From Ephemerocybe angulata (Eukaryota > Basidiomycota > Agaricomycetes > Agaricales > Psathyrellaceae): a stretch of 64,000 nt of DNA. How positions within the stretch are numbered: the first letter of the stretch is position 1; each line of letters starts with the position of its first letter. Under the pieces are notes generated by a model. That model was not told the DNA's origin and made no database searches. It was given only the letters and a program-made list of their open reading frames with translations. The translations under genes were made by a program, and so were the position numbers. The stretch lies in contig JAACJK010000063.1 in NCBI GenBank assembly GCA_013368325.1, forward strand, positions 186,001-250,000. The letters run 5' to 3'. Positions 1-10,600 of this stretch are shown here, piece after piece.

Positions 1-836
1 GACTCACCTGCATCACCCTTATCATGGTGCGCTTCCAGGATGGAGATCTCTTTTGGAACGCGCTTCGCGGTTGCAAGGTCCTCAGAACATTGGAAATATC
101 CTTCGATCTTGGCCCGGGGGATTCGCCGTGGGCCTTCCCCCAACCTCCTTTATCATCAGCAGTGGTTTCGATACCATCCCTTCGTCAGCTCCGCTTGATA
201 GGTGGCAGTCATCTCTGTCTTCCTCTACTTGGCCTAGATCTTCCCTCCCTCAGCTCTCTTACAGTGCTCACCAACCATACGGAGCGCTATATGAGAAGGC
301 TTACTACCGACGTCTATATGGCCCTGGAGTACTTCCTGACCCGTTGCCGATGCCAGCTGCTTTCCTTTAAGATTAGGGATGAGAGAGAGAGCGGATTCGA
401 GATGCGGGTATCTCCTATTCTTCGCCATTGCGCCCTCCGAGACCTTGTGGAGCTGACATTGGGCAGCCCCGTGGGGAAGAAAACCTTGGAATTGCTTGTC
501 CGCAGTCCAACGAACCATGGGCTCCTTCAAGGCCTCAAGCGGATTGATCTTCAGGCCCTCGCTGCGGGCGGCGAAATCCCTGTCGCTCTCGTGACGGAAA
601 TGGCAGCGTCGAGGAGCTGTGATAGCAGGCCCGCGGTCAACCTAGCGTCCTTGACAGTGGGATTCCTATCGAGGACTCAGCTTATCCATGAAATGAGGAC
701 ATGGAATGCGCATGTAGCAGAGAAGGGAAATATGGAGCTTGAGAAGGTATTCTACTTAGCGACCAACGTTGAACGTACTCGTACGCTAAAGGACGAGTTC
801 CTTTATCGTGACTTCTCTATGATCCAGGGATGGTGA
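1..836 (+). CDS. F-box-like/LRR-type protein, 5' end outside window
   Basis: This is the C-terminal part of an F-box-like protein; the reading frame is already open at base 3 and ends at the TGA at 834-836. It aligns by eye with the C-terminal half of the intact paralogue at 25285-26862 and with the broken copy starting at 4104. Shared stretches include 'RTLEISFDL', 'TTDVYMALE', 'SFKIRDERE' and the C-terminal 'FLYRDFSMIQGW'. The region is Leu-rich with repeated Leu-containing segments, as in the substrate-recognition part of agaric F-box proteins. The F-box itself would lie upstream of the window. Family knowledge suggests an adaptor of an SCF ubiquitin ligase; the substrate is unknown. No frameshift was seen. 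Confidence 0.75.
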   Translation, partial: LTCITLIMVRFQDGDLFWNALRGCKVLRTLEISFDLGPGDSPWAFPQPPLSSAVVSIPSLRQLRLIGGSHLCLPLLGLDLPSLSSLTVLTNHTERYMRRLTTDVYMALEYFLTRCRCQLLSFKIRDERESGFEMRVSPILRHCALRDLVELTLGSPVGKKTLELLVRSPTNHGLLQGLKRIDLQALAAGGEIPVALVTEMAASRSCDSRPAVNLASLTVGFLSRTQLIHEMRTWNAHVAEKGNMELEKVFYLATNVERTRTLKDEFLYRDFSMIQGW

Positions 837-1189
837 CGCACTGTCGAAACCAGTACGATGTGTAGTATAGGTACATATTTTTAGTGAGTTAATGACAGGA
901 AAAACCACTATTCAATCACACGTATCTTCGTCGAAAGGAGCGTTCTCAGCTTCCAGCCCTTTCCCGACCCCTCCATCACGCTCCCAGTAATGAAACGTTG
1001 AGGAGCAGGGCAACATCAACTCGTCTCGATGGATCCAATGTCCACAGTCAATTGCACGATCGTTCCAAATGCTCGTGCGATCCAGCATTGAGATATGTGG
1101 ACTTCACCGAGACGACATTCAACCAGCCCTGTTCCATCCCCTCCATCCCTCGCTACCGTCCTTCCTCCACAAATCAAATGATAGAAAAA
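837..1189. other. intergenic, no gene recognised
   Basis: This is the 3' flank of the first F-box gene. Short open frames overlap here, but none resembles a protein I know. Confidence 0.5.
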
Positions 1190-1404
1190 ATCTCACCCTT
1201 GAGAACCTCCTGGTCAGATCAGATCGTTTGGAAGAGCTGCGCAGCGTCGTCGAACATGTCGTTGGCGAGCTCATACTTACTGAGCGATCTGGACGACCTC
1301 CGAATCGGGAAGATGGAGAGCTCGGAGAGGTGGGCGAGCAGAGGGAAGGCAAGATGCCCGTTGAGGTACGGGATTATCGTCTTGGAGAGATCGTGTTCCG
1401 CCAT
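1190..1404 (-). pseudogene. eIF3 subunit e N-terminal fragment (decayed)
   Basis: Read on the minus strand from the ATG at 1404, the frame begins MAEHDLSKTIIPYLNGHLAF and continues with 'PLLAHLSELSIF'. This matches the very conserved N-terminus of translation initiation factor eIF3e (INT6). Further on, 'EVVQIAQ' and then 'YELAND' plus 'AAQLFQTI' appear in different frames, so the copy carries at least two frameshifts and a stop. The rest of this roughly 400-residue protein is absent. A (GTC)n tract lies just upstream. It is best read as a 5' fragment of a gene duplicated here and then degraded, not a functional eIF3e. Confidence 0.6.
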
Positions 1405-1408
1405 TTTT

Positions 1409-1430
1409 GTCGTCGTCGTCGTCGTCGTCG
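1409..1430. repeat. (GTC)n microsatellite
   Basis: About seven GTC units lie immediately upstream, in the minus direction, of the eIF3e fragment start. Confidence 0.85.
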
Positions 1431-1734
1431 ATGGGAACCGTTCTCGACGTCGTCGCCGTTCACAACGTTCGCGAGATTGCGATCAAAATTTTGGTGCATA
1501 GCCACGGGATTTGTCGATATTCGAATCCCGGGCTATTGACTTTGCCGCCCAGACCAACCGCCGACTCGGATGGAAACAATTGGGCTTTGTTCACGACCGT
1601 CATGAAGGGCGCCTTGAGGCTGCCACGAGGACGCGGGACGAAGCTGCAAAGCCCAAAATTCCCTTGCTTTGCATGCCAACCCAATGAGTTGGCGGCCACA
1701 CTCATGAGCTTTGTTGGCCCTTGCCAGAGGGAGG

Positions 1735-1750
1735 CGTATATATATAAGGA
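1735..1750 (+). promoter_or_regulatory. TATA-box-like element
   Basis: GTATATATATAAGG lies about 90 bp upstream of the ATG at 1833, the distance expected for a TATA box with a short leader. Confidence 0.45.
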
Positions 1751-1832
1751 CCATTGATAACCACCTCTCACCTCATCTCCAGCACCCAGATTCCCAACCA
1801 AACAAGCACTTTCTCCCTCTCAGATTCCAAAA

Positions 1833-2108
1833 ATGGCAACTAGCACTCAAAGCTCCGCGTCTTCCTCCCCGAGGTCCGCCCAAGCCGGTTCCTCTACCAG
1901 CAACACGACATCGGGCTCTGGCCCAACCTGGGTCTTCCCCATCTACCCAGACAGCGACTCGGACTCGGATTACGAGGACGACTCCGTCATCACTACGCGC
2001 ATCTCGCGCAGGGTCCAGGACCTTCCTGCTCCGGCGCCTAATACGTTCACCCTCACTCGGGCGGTGGCTCAGGAGAGGAAGGCCGCCCTTGAGAACTCTC
2101 GCAAGTGA
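1833..2108 (+). CDS. small Ser/Asp-rich hypothetical protein
   Basis: This is a 91-residue ORF without introns. The N-terminal 35 residues are mainly Ser, Thr, Ala and Gly. An acidic Ser-Asp tract (DSDSDSDYEDDS) follows at residues 40-51, and then a basic C-terminal part. There is no signal peptide or membrane segment. A TATA-like box lies upstream and a pyrimidine-rich leader ends in CCAAAA before the ATG, which favours a real gene. I do not recognise the family. The composition suggests a disordered, possibly nuclear, protein, which is inference only. Confidence 0.45.
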   Translation: MATSTQSSASSSPRSAQAGSSTSNTTSGSGPTWVFPIYPDSDSDSDYEDDSVITTRISRRVQDLPAPAPNTFTLTRAVAQERKAALENSRK

Positions 2109-2643
2109 CTGTCCGAGGGCTTTTTTGTGTGGGCTCCTTAGGTCCGCTGGTGGGTGCGCAGGAATTATCCGCCACCAAGTCGACCCGGGAGAGGGTGTAC
2201 TTAGAGTATGAAGGACGATGGTTTACGGGATATGCATTAATTACAATTTCTCACTTTGAATATAGATGATTACCTTTACCTCTAAGTGTATTGGAGAATG
2301 GTTCCTGATTCGGACCCCTGTACGTTGTGATAGAAGCCGGCGCTTATTGTTGCCGCTACATAGGCGCTCAGCGTAGAGTGCTTTGATTGCATTCGAGGGA
2401 CAGGGTCACACGGTTGCTTTGGCCCGAACCTGAGAGAAAGAAATATAAAAGAACCAAAGCCCAGCATTGTCCTATCACAATGCTGAATATAGTATCCGGG
2501 ACTGTGCTTTGCTTGCACTCAGTGAATGGCTGTGGGGTATTGATATTGGTATAAAAGAAGGTCGGCTTGTTGAAGTTCTATGCACCCACTCTTGCCACTT
2601 GACGCGTTCCCCGACCCAATATATCCCACATTACACTCTCAGA
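2109..2643. other. intergenic; promoter of the homeodomain gene
   Basis: No gene was recognised. A TATAAAAG sequence at about 2551 lies 93 bp before the ATG at 2644 and is the likely core promoter of the two-homeodomain gene. Confidence 0.45.
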
Positions 2644-3290
2644 ATGGAATTCTACCGCAGTAATATCCATGATCTCCTTAACCGCGACAACGAGCATCCT
2701 GACTTCAGCGAGGGGTTGCACCGCGACGCCCCATGCTCAAGTTCTGAACAGTCGCCCAGCTCGAATGCCAAGCCAAAGCGAGCCAGAGTGGTGCTAACCA
2801 AGGATCAGTCGAAAGCGCTTGAGCTGCTCTTTAAGAAAAGCCCATATCCGACTACACAAGAGCGCAAAGATTTAGCCAACACTCTTGGCCTGACGGATCG
2901 CAAGGTTAATGAGTGGTATGTTTCGATTCTCAACTGTTCCTTCCCATATATACTATCTTACTTACCGCCGATAACTCCAGGTTCAAACGTGAACGAAGGG
3001 ATGCCCCACGTCGATTGCTTCCCGACGGAACAAAGCTCGAGTTTATGCAGCGACCGACGGAGGAGCAGCAATCGAGGTTGGAGAAAGCGTATGTGGCACT
3101 CAACAGGCGACCCTCGAAACAAGAACGGGAGGCGATTGCTCTGGATATTGGCTTACCTGAGCTTAAAGTTTACCATTGGTACGCCCACTTCTTTTCTTCA
3201 GATATCATGTAATGAATCATTGAATAACTATGACTATTCAGGTTTTCTGACAGGTTACGTCGTTCGAGGAATAAGGGCAAGCAACCGTGA
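2644..3290 (+). CDS. protein with two tandem homeodomains
   Basis: I predict three exons: 2644-2915, 2981-3178 and 3242-3290. The CDS is 519 nt (172 aa) and in frame throughout. The first homeodomain starts about residue 43 (KRARVVLTKDQ), has helix 1-2 'LELLFKK..YPTTQERKDLA', and ends in the recognition helix 'DRKVNEW|FKRERR'. The second runs from 'RPTEEQQSRLEKAY' to 'ELKVYHW|FSDRLRRSR' at the C-terminus. In both domains the Trp codon of the recognition helix is split TG|G by an intron, which supports an internal duplication. Homeodomains bind DNA, so a transcription factor is likely. The usual Asn of the WFxNxR motif is not present, so DNA contact may be altered. A TATAAAAG lies upstream. 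Confidence 0.7.
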
Positions 3291-3377
3291 TAGTGTTGTG
3301 TTGAAGTTAATGTGGTATTCTTGAGGCATTAATATGGTATTCTTGAGTTGACCTGTGTCTTGTTATGTATACTATAG

Positions 3378-3692
3378 TGTTCTAACGAAGACGAGAGTGG
3401 CCACACATTCCTTCGCCTTATTCTTGGGTTTGCCTCGAACAAGGAGGACGTCCTTGGCTTCGACAGCTCTATCCAGTGGAGGATAGACCCGGCGACCGGG
3501 AAAAAGATTTCAGGCACCATCGAGACAGTTGACGGGGATGGTCAACTTGTAACCAAGGTTGCTATCTGCCCTTCAGCACCCCGCATTCTGGAGCCTGATA
3601 GAGCCGAGGATAGGCTGTATTGTATTGTCGGAGAAGGCAGGTTGAAGAAGATTACTACCGTTAGTGTAGATGATACGGAAACGGGACGTTGA
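3378..3692 (+). pseudogene. FunK1 (fungal-type protein kinase) fragment
   Basis: This is a stretch of 104 codons without an ATG, bounded by a stop at 3375. It contains 'HTFLRLILGFASNKEDVLGF' followed by 'SSIQWRIDP' and 'ISGTIETVD'. That resembles the segment that precedes the catalytic core in agaric FunK1 kinases (typically FLRFxLGI..xDVLGFDxSI). The kinase core itself, with its catalytic HRD and DFG motifs, is missing. The frame ends at the TGA at 3690-3692. This is likely a gene relic. Confidence 0.5.
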
Positions 3693-3841
3693 ACCACTTA
3701 CTCCTTCGTAGGCTCAGAAATATTCGCATTAAGGCTTTGGCCGTAGTCGATCGAACCTTGATTGAACCGTCTTCTACGCTATTCTTGGCACAATGGCGAG
3801 GCCTGGTTGGCTTCCTGTCGCAAAGTTCAGAAGATCCTGAG

Positions 3842-3930
3842 TGTGCGTGTGTGCGCGTGTGGAAGGACTACAGTAAGTGTGCATGTGTGATACTGTAGTC
3901 CTTCCACACGCACACACACGCACACACACA
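3842..3930. repeat. long imperfect hairpin with GT-rich arms
   Basis: The left arm ends GTGTGGAAGGACTACAGTA and is followed by a short spacer. Its reverse complement, TACTGTAGTCCTTCCACAC, starts the right arm. Pairing continues outward through GT/CA repeats, giving arms of about 35 bp with a loop of about 15 bp. Confidence 0.85.
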
Positions 3931-4103
3931 CCTAAGATCTCAGTAATCACCAAGCAAAATATAGTCCACTTGTGGAGTTTAATCGTGCGAACACGATTCC
4001 CCTGTGTGTGTGTATTTCAAAGGAAAGGTGCCATTCACATCGATACGGTCTCAGGTCTTGTTCACTTCCCTCATCTTCGATCTACTTACCTCTTCGACTC
4101 AAG

Positions 4104-4986
4104 ATGGCCCTGCCTTTTCCCCCGGAGCTGCTGTTGATTATCTTCAACTTCGCGGTTCATACTTCCTACGACCCAGCGGACCAGCCTGACTCGCCATCGT
4201 TCGACATGAGCGTCGCTAGCGCTCTGGCAGATATTTGGGATGGACTCACTGGCATTCGCAAAGACACGGAATACCCTGAGTCACAGCTCCAGCCTGGCGT
4301 AATCGCACATACGACGAACCCATTCACACCGTTGCACATCAGCCATGTCTGTAAAGATTGGCGCGACATTGCATTTTCCGCCTCTGAGTTGTGGTCCTCG
4401 ATATATGTTGCGGACGGCATGGCCAGTGCCCCCCATCTTCTTGGACTCTGGCTGCAGAACTCGCGGTCGCAGCCTCTCGACATGGTCTTTCGCGACACTC
4501 CGAACGGATCAAGCGGTGACACTATCGTGGAGATGATACAAATGGCGGCAGAGCACAGCGTGCGGTGGAGGACGTTTAAAGTCAGGCTGCGTAGGCGGAG
4601 GCTGCCGATGGAGGAAGTCAAAAAGGCGCTTCATGGGATCGTAACTCCCCTTCTACAGACGCTCGCGTTCAGCTTCAACCCAACCGAGCTTGGAGGTACC
4701 CAATTCGATGACCTATGGACATCTCTAATCGCCAACGCGCCAAACCTGCAGGAGCTCCAGATGTGGTCGACGAAGTATTCGGAGGACTTCGTCTCATCGA
4801 TACCTTTTGACCACCTCACCTGCATCACCCTTGTCATGGTACGCTTCGAGGGCGGAACCCTCTTTTGGCAGGCCCTTCGCGGTTGCAACGTCCTGAGAAC
4901 ATTGGCAATATCATTCAGTCTTAGCCCGGGGGATTCGCCATGGCTCTTCACCCAACCTCCTTCGTCATCAGCAGCGGTTTCAATAC
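4104..4986 (+). pseudogene. F-box-like protein, 5' piece (interrupted)
   Basis: The ATG at 4104 (MALPFPPELLLIIFNFAVHT) opens an F-box-like domain. 'HISHVCKDWRDIAFSASELW' follows at about residues 87-106, as in the intact paralogue at 25285. The frame runs to AAVSI and is cut at the AATAC where the retrotransposon inserted. The gene continues at 15972. Without the insert, this would be a protein of about 525 residues like its paralogue, acting as an SCF-type adaptor. The ATG choice follows the paralogue, whose start also directly precedes '(I/F)P(S/P)ELLL'. Confidence 0.8.
4982..4986 (+). repeat. 5-bp target-site duplication (AATAC), left copy
   Basis: AATAC here and at 15972-15976 flank the TG...CA ends of the retrotransposon. 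The uninterrupted paralogue at 170 reads GATACCATCCC at this point, confirming a single ancestral copy. Confidence 0.9.
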
Positions 4987-5506
4987 TGCCGTGAACACCG
5001 GTCAGCCTACCTATTTTCTCTTCTTTTCCTTTCATTTCTTTCTTTACTATTCATTCGTGCGCATTCCTGCACACTCTTGCACACCTTTGCACACCCTTGC
5101 ACACCTTCACACTGCCTTCGCTCTTCTGAGCCTTCCCCTCACTTCATGCACAGCACGTTCACACCTTGTTCACACCTTTGTTCTCAGGCGCACTGCCCGC
5201 GCGCTGCCTTTTAGTCATATCGACTCATATGGACTCTATTGTTCTCTGGATCATTCTATTGTTCTATTTTCGTTCGAGATCATCTGGACACATATATACT
5301 CGTAGCTACTCGTTCATTATTCCCCACTTGATCTCTTTGACTATACAGGTACATAGTCGCTTCGCTCCTATTCCCTGTATTCTATTTACCTTTGACTATA
5401 CAGCTCTTGTATCTGCATCACTGCTCGTCGCTCGTCTGACCTCTGCTCCTCTGCTCTCTGCTCTCTGCTCGTCGCTCGTCCGACATCAGCCGGCGTCTTC
5501 GCCACA
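4987..5506 (+). repeat. 5' LTR (520 bp)
   Basis: It begins TGCCGTGAACACC and ends TTCGCCACA. Inside is a run of short TGCACAC-type repeats. Compared with the 3' LTR it lacks a 30-bp segment. Confidence 0.92.
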
Positions 5507-5942
5507 TTAGATCAAGTCCTCCCAACTGCGCCGACGTCCATCGTCCTCGCAGCCCCTGCTAGCCGGCACCATCGCGCCCACCCGTTCCCTCCCCTGCAAC
5601 CTCTGACGGCTCTGAACCGGACAGCTGTGCACCGTACCTTCATGGCCTACAGATCGACTCCGCCTACCTCCGATCCACCACCGATCCAGTCTTCTCCTCA
5701 GTCTACTGGTACATCGACCGGAACGGCTCAACTGTCTACACCGACTGCGCAGAACAACCCTGCTCCCACGCTAAGGAAACCCAGGATTCTATCCCAGGCT
5801 TCTACCTCTCTGGTCTTCGTGGAGAACTAGTCCTACCACTAGTCCCACAGTACCTGCACCCTACCAGCCCACCTAGTCGTGTTGCACCCCCATCGTCGCC
5901 TCCGCCGCCGTACTCCCCGACTACCCAAGTCCACCTTCTACC
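5507..5942 (+). other. retrotransposon leader
   Basis: This lies between the LTR and gag. It starts TTAGATCAAGTCC, where the primer-binding site should be, but I could not match it to a tRNA 3' end. Short open frames here have no recognised domain. Confidence 0.5.
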
Positions 5943-6171
5943 ATGTCCGACGCCGCATCCGTCCAACGTCTCGAAACCCTCTTCACCAAGCTCATACAAG
6001 CCCAGGAGAGGACCAACGACCAGCTAACCAAACTGGCTACTGCTCAAACCCAAGCTGCCTCCGCCATAGCCCCACCTGCGCCCGCTCCAACCTCTACTAC
6101 CACGCAGGTCGGGGCTGTCAACGTGTCCACTGGTTCCAGCATGGCTCGCCCGGAGACCTTCAAGGGAGGCT

Positions 6172-6584
6172 CCGCTGATTAGACTGTCCGCGGTCAAGTT
6201 CGGAACTTTCCGAACCTGAACTGAACCTGAACCGAACCTGAGGTTCAGGTCCAGGTTCGGAAAAAATCCAGAATTTGGCCGAACCTGAACTTTTTTACGG
6301 GCGCTTATTGGGCGCTCGGGTTATTGGGCAATCTGACGGGCCCCATTTCTCAGCGTGTATCTATCCGTTTGCCTTCGTTCCTTTTGCGTTCGAATAGTGT
6401 TTTAGATTACGATCCAGAATATATAAAAAAGTTTGCCTAAAATCCAAAACTGGCCGAATTAGGAAATTTTGAAAAAGTTCAGGTTCGGGCTGGTCCCCGA
6501 ACCGAACCTCAGGTTCAGGTTCAGGTTCAGGCCAAAATAGGCCGAACCTGAACCGAACCGGACCCCGGACAGTCTACCGCTGAT
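6172..6584. mobile_element. 397-bp hAT-type MITE with 8-bp TSD
   Basis: CCGCTGAT is repeated at 6172-6179 and 6577-6584. Between them is a 397-bp element (6180-6576) with inverted termini TAGACTGTCCG and CGGACAGTCTA. Subterminal parts are dominated by short GAACCTGAAC/GTTCAGGTTC repeats that can fold back on each other. It contains no coding capacity. The 8-bp TSD and TIR size fit the hAT superfamily. The termini differ from those of the larger hAT at 10746, so it was probably mobilised by another transposase. Confidence 0.88.
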
Positions 6585-7630
6585 GCCAGGCGATTCCTCC
6601 AGTACTACACCATGTGGGCCCGATCGAAGGAGGCTCCCCTCAACGTGCTCGACACCACCAAGAACATGTCGGTTATCGTCCCAGAGCAGTGGATCATCCA
6701 CGCCCTCTCGCTCCTGCAGGGGGAAGCTGCAGTGTGGGCTGTTCGCTACCTCCAAGACATCGAGGCCCACGCCACCACCGGAGCCGCTGCTGCGGCTGCT
6801 GCTGCCGCCAGTCAGCCCCCTGTCACCATCACTCCTTTCCCCTTCAGCGGACAGTGGGACGAGTTCGTCAAGGCCTTCAAGGCCTGCTTCATGGCCTCGG
6901 ACGACAACACCGAAGCCCAGAGGGAGCTCGAATCCATCACCCAGGGCAACAAGACAGTGGCGCAGTACGCAGCTCGCTTTCAGGAGGTCTCCGGACGCAC
7001 GGACTACTCCCCGTCGGACCTGGCCCATCGCTTCAAGCAGGGCCTCTCCAAGGACGCCCGTGCCTGGCTGACCATGGCCTCCTTCGCCAAAGCACCTGCC
7101 AACTTCGAGGAGCTCATCCAGCTCGCTGTCAAGGTTGACTTCCACATGCGCGACAGCATGGCGGAAGGCCCTCGCACCAAGAGTTCCACCGCCTACTCCC
7201 CTCCCACTGCCTCTCGCGACCCCTATGCCATGGACGTCGATGCTAGTCGAAGCTCGACCGCTCGCACCCGTGATGACTTCACCAAGCTTATGCGGGGTCG
7301 CTGCTACGGGTGTGGCTCCAAGGCCCACCTGAAGTCAGCAGGAGGACATGAGGCCACCAAGTGTGGATATTGCGCCCGCACTGGGCACATTGAGGGCGTC
7401 TGCCAGGACAAGTTCCTAGGCAACGAGAAAGGCCGAGGAGCTAGACGCTTCCAGAAAGCGGCTGCCACGACCAGCGACACCCCCTTCACCCTCTTCCCAG
7501 GTGAGACCCCTGCCCCCAACACCCCATCTCCTGCCCCTTCAACGACGCCCGAGGACCCCAGGTTTGCACGCCTGGAGGCTACCCTCACCGAGCAGAACCG
7601 TCTCTTTGGGATCCTTGCCAACGACAAGCC

Positions 7631-7640
7631 GGGTTTTTGA
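7631..7640 (+). promoter_or_regulatory. programmed -1 frameshift site between gag and pol
   Basis: GGGTTTT (7631-7637) fits the X XXY YYZ slippery heptamer exactly in the gag frame (G GGT TTT), and the gag stop TGA follows at once. Slipping back one base gives TTG AAG CGG, which is the first sense stretch of the pol frame. Pol has no ATG at its beginning, so frameshifting is the likely way it is expressed. Confidence 0.7.
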
Positions 7641-10600
7641 AGCGGGTGCCCGTCCGTGCTGCCGCACGCGTACCCATTGCTATGTGTTCCACCTCCTCCT
7701 ACGACTCCATCTCATCATGTACTATTAGTTCTATTCGTGAAATCGATCCCACTTCAGACCATTTCCGAGTACGAACAACGTTGAGAGGTCGCAACAGGAG
7801 CACTAGCTCAGCAGCCATGATAGATTGTGGGGCGACCGCCCTCTTTCTTGACCACCCCTTTGTCTTAAAGCATCACATCACAACCTTCCCGCTCCATCAC
7901 CCCATCCTCCTTCGCAACATTGATGGCTCCCCTAACACCGCTGGGGATATCACCCACTTCGCACGTCTTCACCTCACGGTTGGACCCCACAACCGCTGGA
8001 CGGACTTTCTTGTCACCGACCTAGGAGGCGAGAACATCATCCTGGGGCTCCCCTGGCTTTGCCAGGTTAACCCCGAGATTGACTGGACAAAGGGTGTCGT
8101 GCGCATCAACCCCCGAGCCACCATCGAGGACGTTCCTGAGGACCCGAACCCGAGCTACGCTCTGGGGGAACCGTCCAACGGATCTGTCCTGGAAGAGATC
8201 TATGCCTCGAGCGCACCCCCAGACCCCATCGCATTCGTTCCAGAGCTCCTACCCTCACGCCGTCATCCCCGCGCCTCGGTAGAGGAGGTGCCGGAGGAAA
8301 GACATCTGTGTTTGGACTTAGGGGAACCCTCTGACGGAGCGATTCTGGAAGAGATCTATGCCTCTTGGCCCATGCTCGCCAGCTCTCCAACTCCTGAACC
8401 TGCCCCACCGTCGTCGCCCCCTCCTGTGGAAGAGAAGCCCGAAACCCCCTTCTGCCGAATCCGTGCTAACCGAACTACTCGACGCCGCTGGCTTCGAGCC
8501 GGTATCATCGAGCGCACGGATGAGGAACTGTGGTGTTCAGCTGGCTTCACCTACTCCCAGAAGATTGCTGAGGACGCGAAGAAAGGTAAACCGGAGAGAA
8601 CCCTCGACGAGATCATCCCTGCCCACTACCGGGAACATGCCGCTGTCTTTTCTGAGCAAGAGTCTACTCGCCTGCCAAGCCACAAGGACTGGGATCATGC
8701 CATTGAGCTCACGCCTGGCGCCCCAGCCAACATCCGCACCAAGATCTACCCCATGTCCCTAGACGAACAAGCCGTACTCGACACGTTCCTCCAGGAGAAC
8801 CTCGCCAAAGGATACATCCAACCCTCTAAGTTGCCCATCTCCTCCCCGGTCTTCTTCATCAAGAAGAAGGATGGAACACTCCGCTTCATCCAGGACTATC
8901 GCCGTCTCAACGAGTACACCATCAAGAACCGCTACCCACTCCCTCTCGTCGCCGACATCATCAGCTGTCTCCGAGGTGCCAAATACTTCACCAAGTTTGA
9001 CGTCCGCTGGGGATACAACAATGTCCGCATAAAAGAGGGAGATGAATGGAAAGCTGCGTTCGCCACCAGTCGAGGCCTCTTCGAACCCAAAGTCATGTTT
9101 TTTGGTCTAACCAACTCACCTGCCACGTTCCAGGGCCTCATGAACTCGATCTTCTCAGATCTGGTCGCCTCCGGCAAAGTGGCGGTCTACCTCGACGACA
9201 TCCTCATCTTCACCATGGACCTGGAAGAACACCGCCACATCACCCACGAAGTCCTCCGTCGCCTGCGACAGCATGACCTCTACCTGCGTCCTGAGAAGTG
9301 TGAGTTCGAGAAGGAGGAGATTGAGTATCTGGGCATGGTTATCCGAGAGGGAGAGGTGAGCATGGACCCTGCCAAGGTCCAAGCCGTCCGTGGCTGGCCT
9401 GTACCGCGCAACGTCCGCGAAGTCCGAGGATTCCTGGGCTTTGCCAACTTCTACCGCCGCTTCATCAAGGACTTCTCCAAGGTCGCCCGCCCCCTCCATG
9501 ACCTCACCAAGAAGAACACCCTGTTCGAATGGACTGATGAGCATCAGCAAGCTTTCGAAACCCTCCGTGACGCCTTCATCTCGGCCCCTGTCCTCGCCCT
9601 CTGGGATCCTGACCGCCCTACTCGCATCGAAGTTGACACCTCTGGCTTTGCCACCGGAGGTGCCCTTCTTCAGCAAGCTGCTGATGGTGCCTGGCATCCT
9701 GTCGCCTTCCGATCAGCGTCTATGGACCCAGCTCAGCGAAACTACGAGATCTATGACCGGGAGATGCTAGCCATCATCGAAGCCCTCAAGGATTGGTGCC
9801 CGTTCCTGGAAGGTCTCCCTGACACCTTCGGGATCGTAACCGATCATGCTAACCTGAAGTACTGGCGCACTGCCCAAGATCTGGCACGACGACAGGCGAG
9901 ATGGGCGCTGTACCTCTCTCGCTTCGACTTCCGTCTGGAACACCGCCCAGGTGCCGCTAACACCCAAGCTGACCCCCTCTCGCGCATGCCCCACCATCAC
10001 GTCTCGGACTCTGACGACAACACCCAGCGCACTGTCCTCCGCCCTGAACACTTCGCCAAACTCGCGGCCGCTTCCCAGTTCACCAACCCCCTAGAAGACC
10101 GAATTCGTCGTGCGAGTGCACGCGAATCTGTGGTCTTGGGAGGGCTAGAGAAGCTGCGCAAGTTTGGACCCCAGAAACTCGTCAACGGGTTGACAGAGTG
10201 GACAGAGGAGAACGGGTTGGTATGGTTCAGAGGCAAGGTATACGTCCCAGCAGACGAGGAACTCCGGCGAGAGGTGGTAAAGCAGTGCCACGATGACCCC
10301 ACTTCAGGCCATCCCGGGAACCATGCAACCCTCGAACGGGTCGAGCGGTTGTACTGGTGGCCCACGATGCGCGCTTTTGTGAAGAAGTACGTCGAAGGCT
10401 GCGATCTCTGTGCTCGACACAAGCATGCCCAGCACCCTCGTGCCCTCACCCAGCCCATGGACGTCCCCGAAGGCCCTTGGGAGGCTGTTGGAGTTGACCT
10501 CATCACACAGCTACCATCTGCCCATGGCTTCGATGCAGTCATAGTCTTCACCGACTTCTTCACCAAGCAGATCCATGCACTCCCCTGCTCCTCCACCATC

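Larger units (their letters stand above)
5943..7640 (+). pseudogene. gag, split by a MITE
   Basis: The ATG at 5943 opens 79 codons of N-terminal gag, rich in Ala, Thr and Gln, ending at GGSAD. A 397-bp insert (6180-6576) then breaks it. The frame resumes directly after the duplicated 8 bp, because insert plus one TSD copy is 405 bp. The remainder (6585-7640) has a capsid-like retrotransposon gag region. Near the C-terminus is a zinc knuckle CGYCARTGHIEGVC (CX2CX4HX4C), preceded by a degenerate CX2C. The stop is TGA at 7638, directly after a GGGTTTT heptamer. Its role would be formation of the virus-like particle and RNA packaging. Confidence 0.85.

Noticed and set aside
998..1539. Plus-strand open frames of 156-167 codons
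   Set aside because: They are antisense to the recognisable eIF3e fragment and have Arg/Ser-rich composition from the GTC repeat.
1490..1545. tRNA-like TTCGAATCCCGGG
   Set aside because: No acceptor stem or anticodon arm could be folded around it.
6459..7328. Minus-strand frame of 289 codons
   Set aside because: Antisense to gag and crossing the MITE border.
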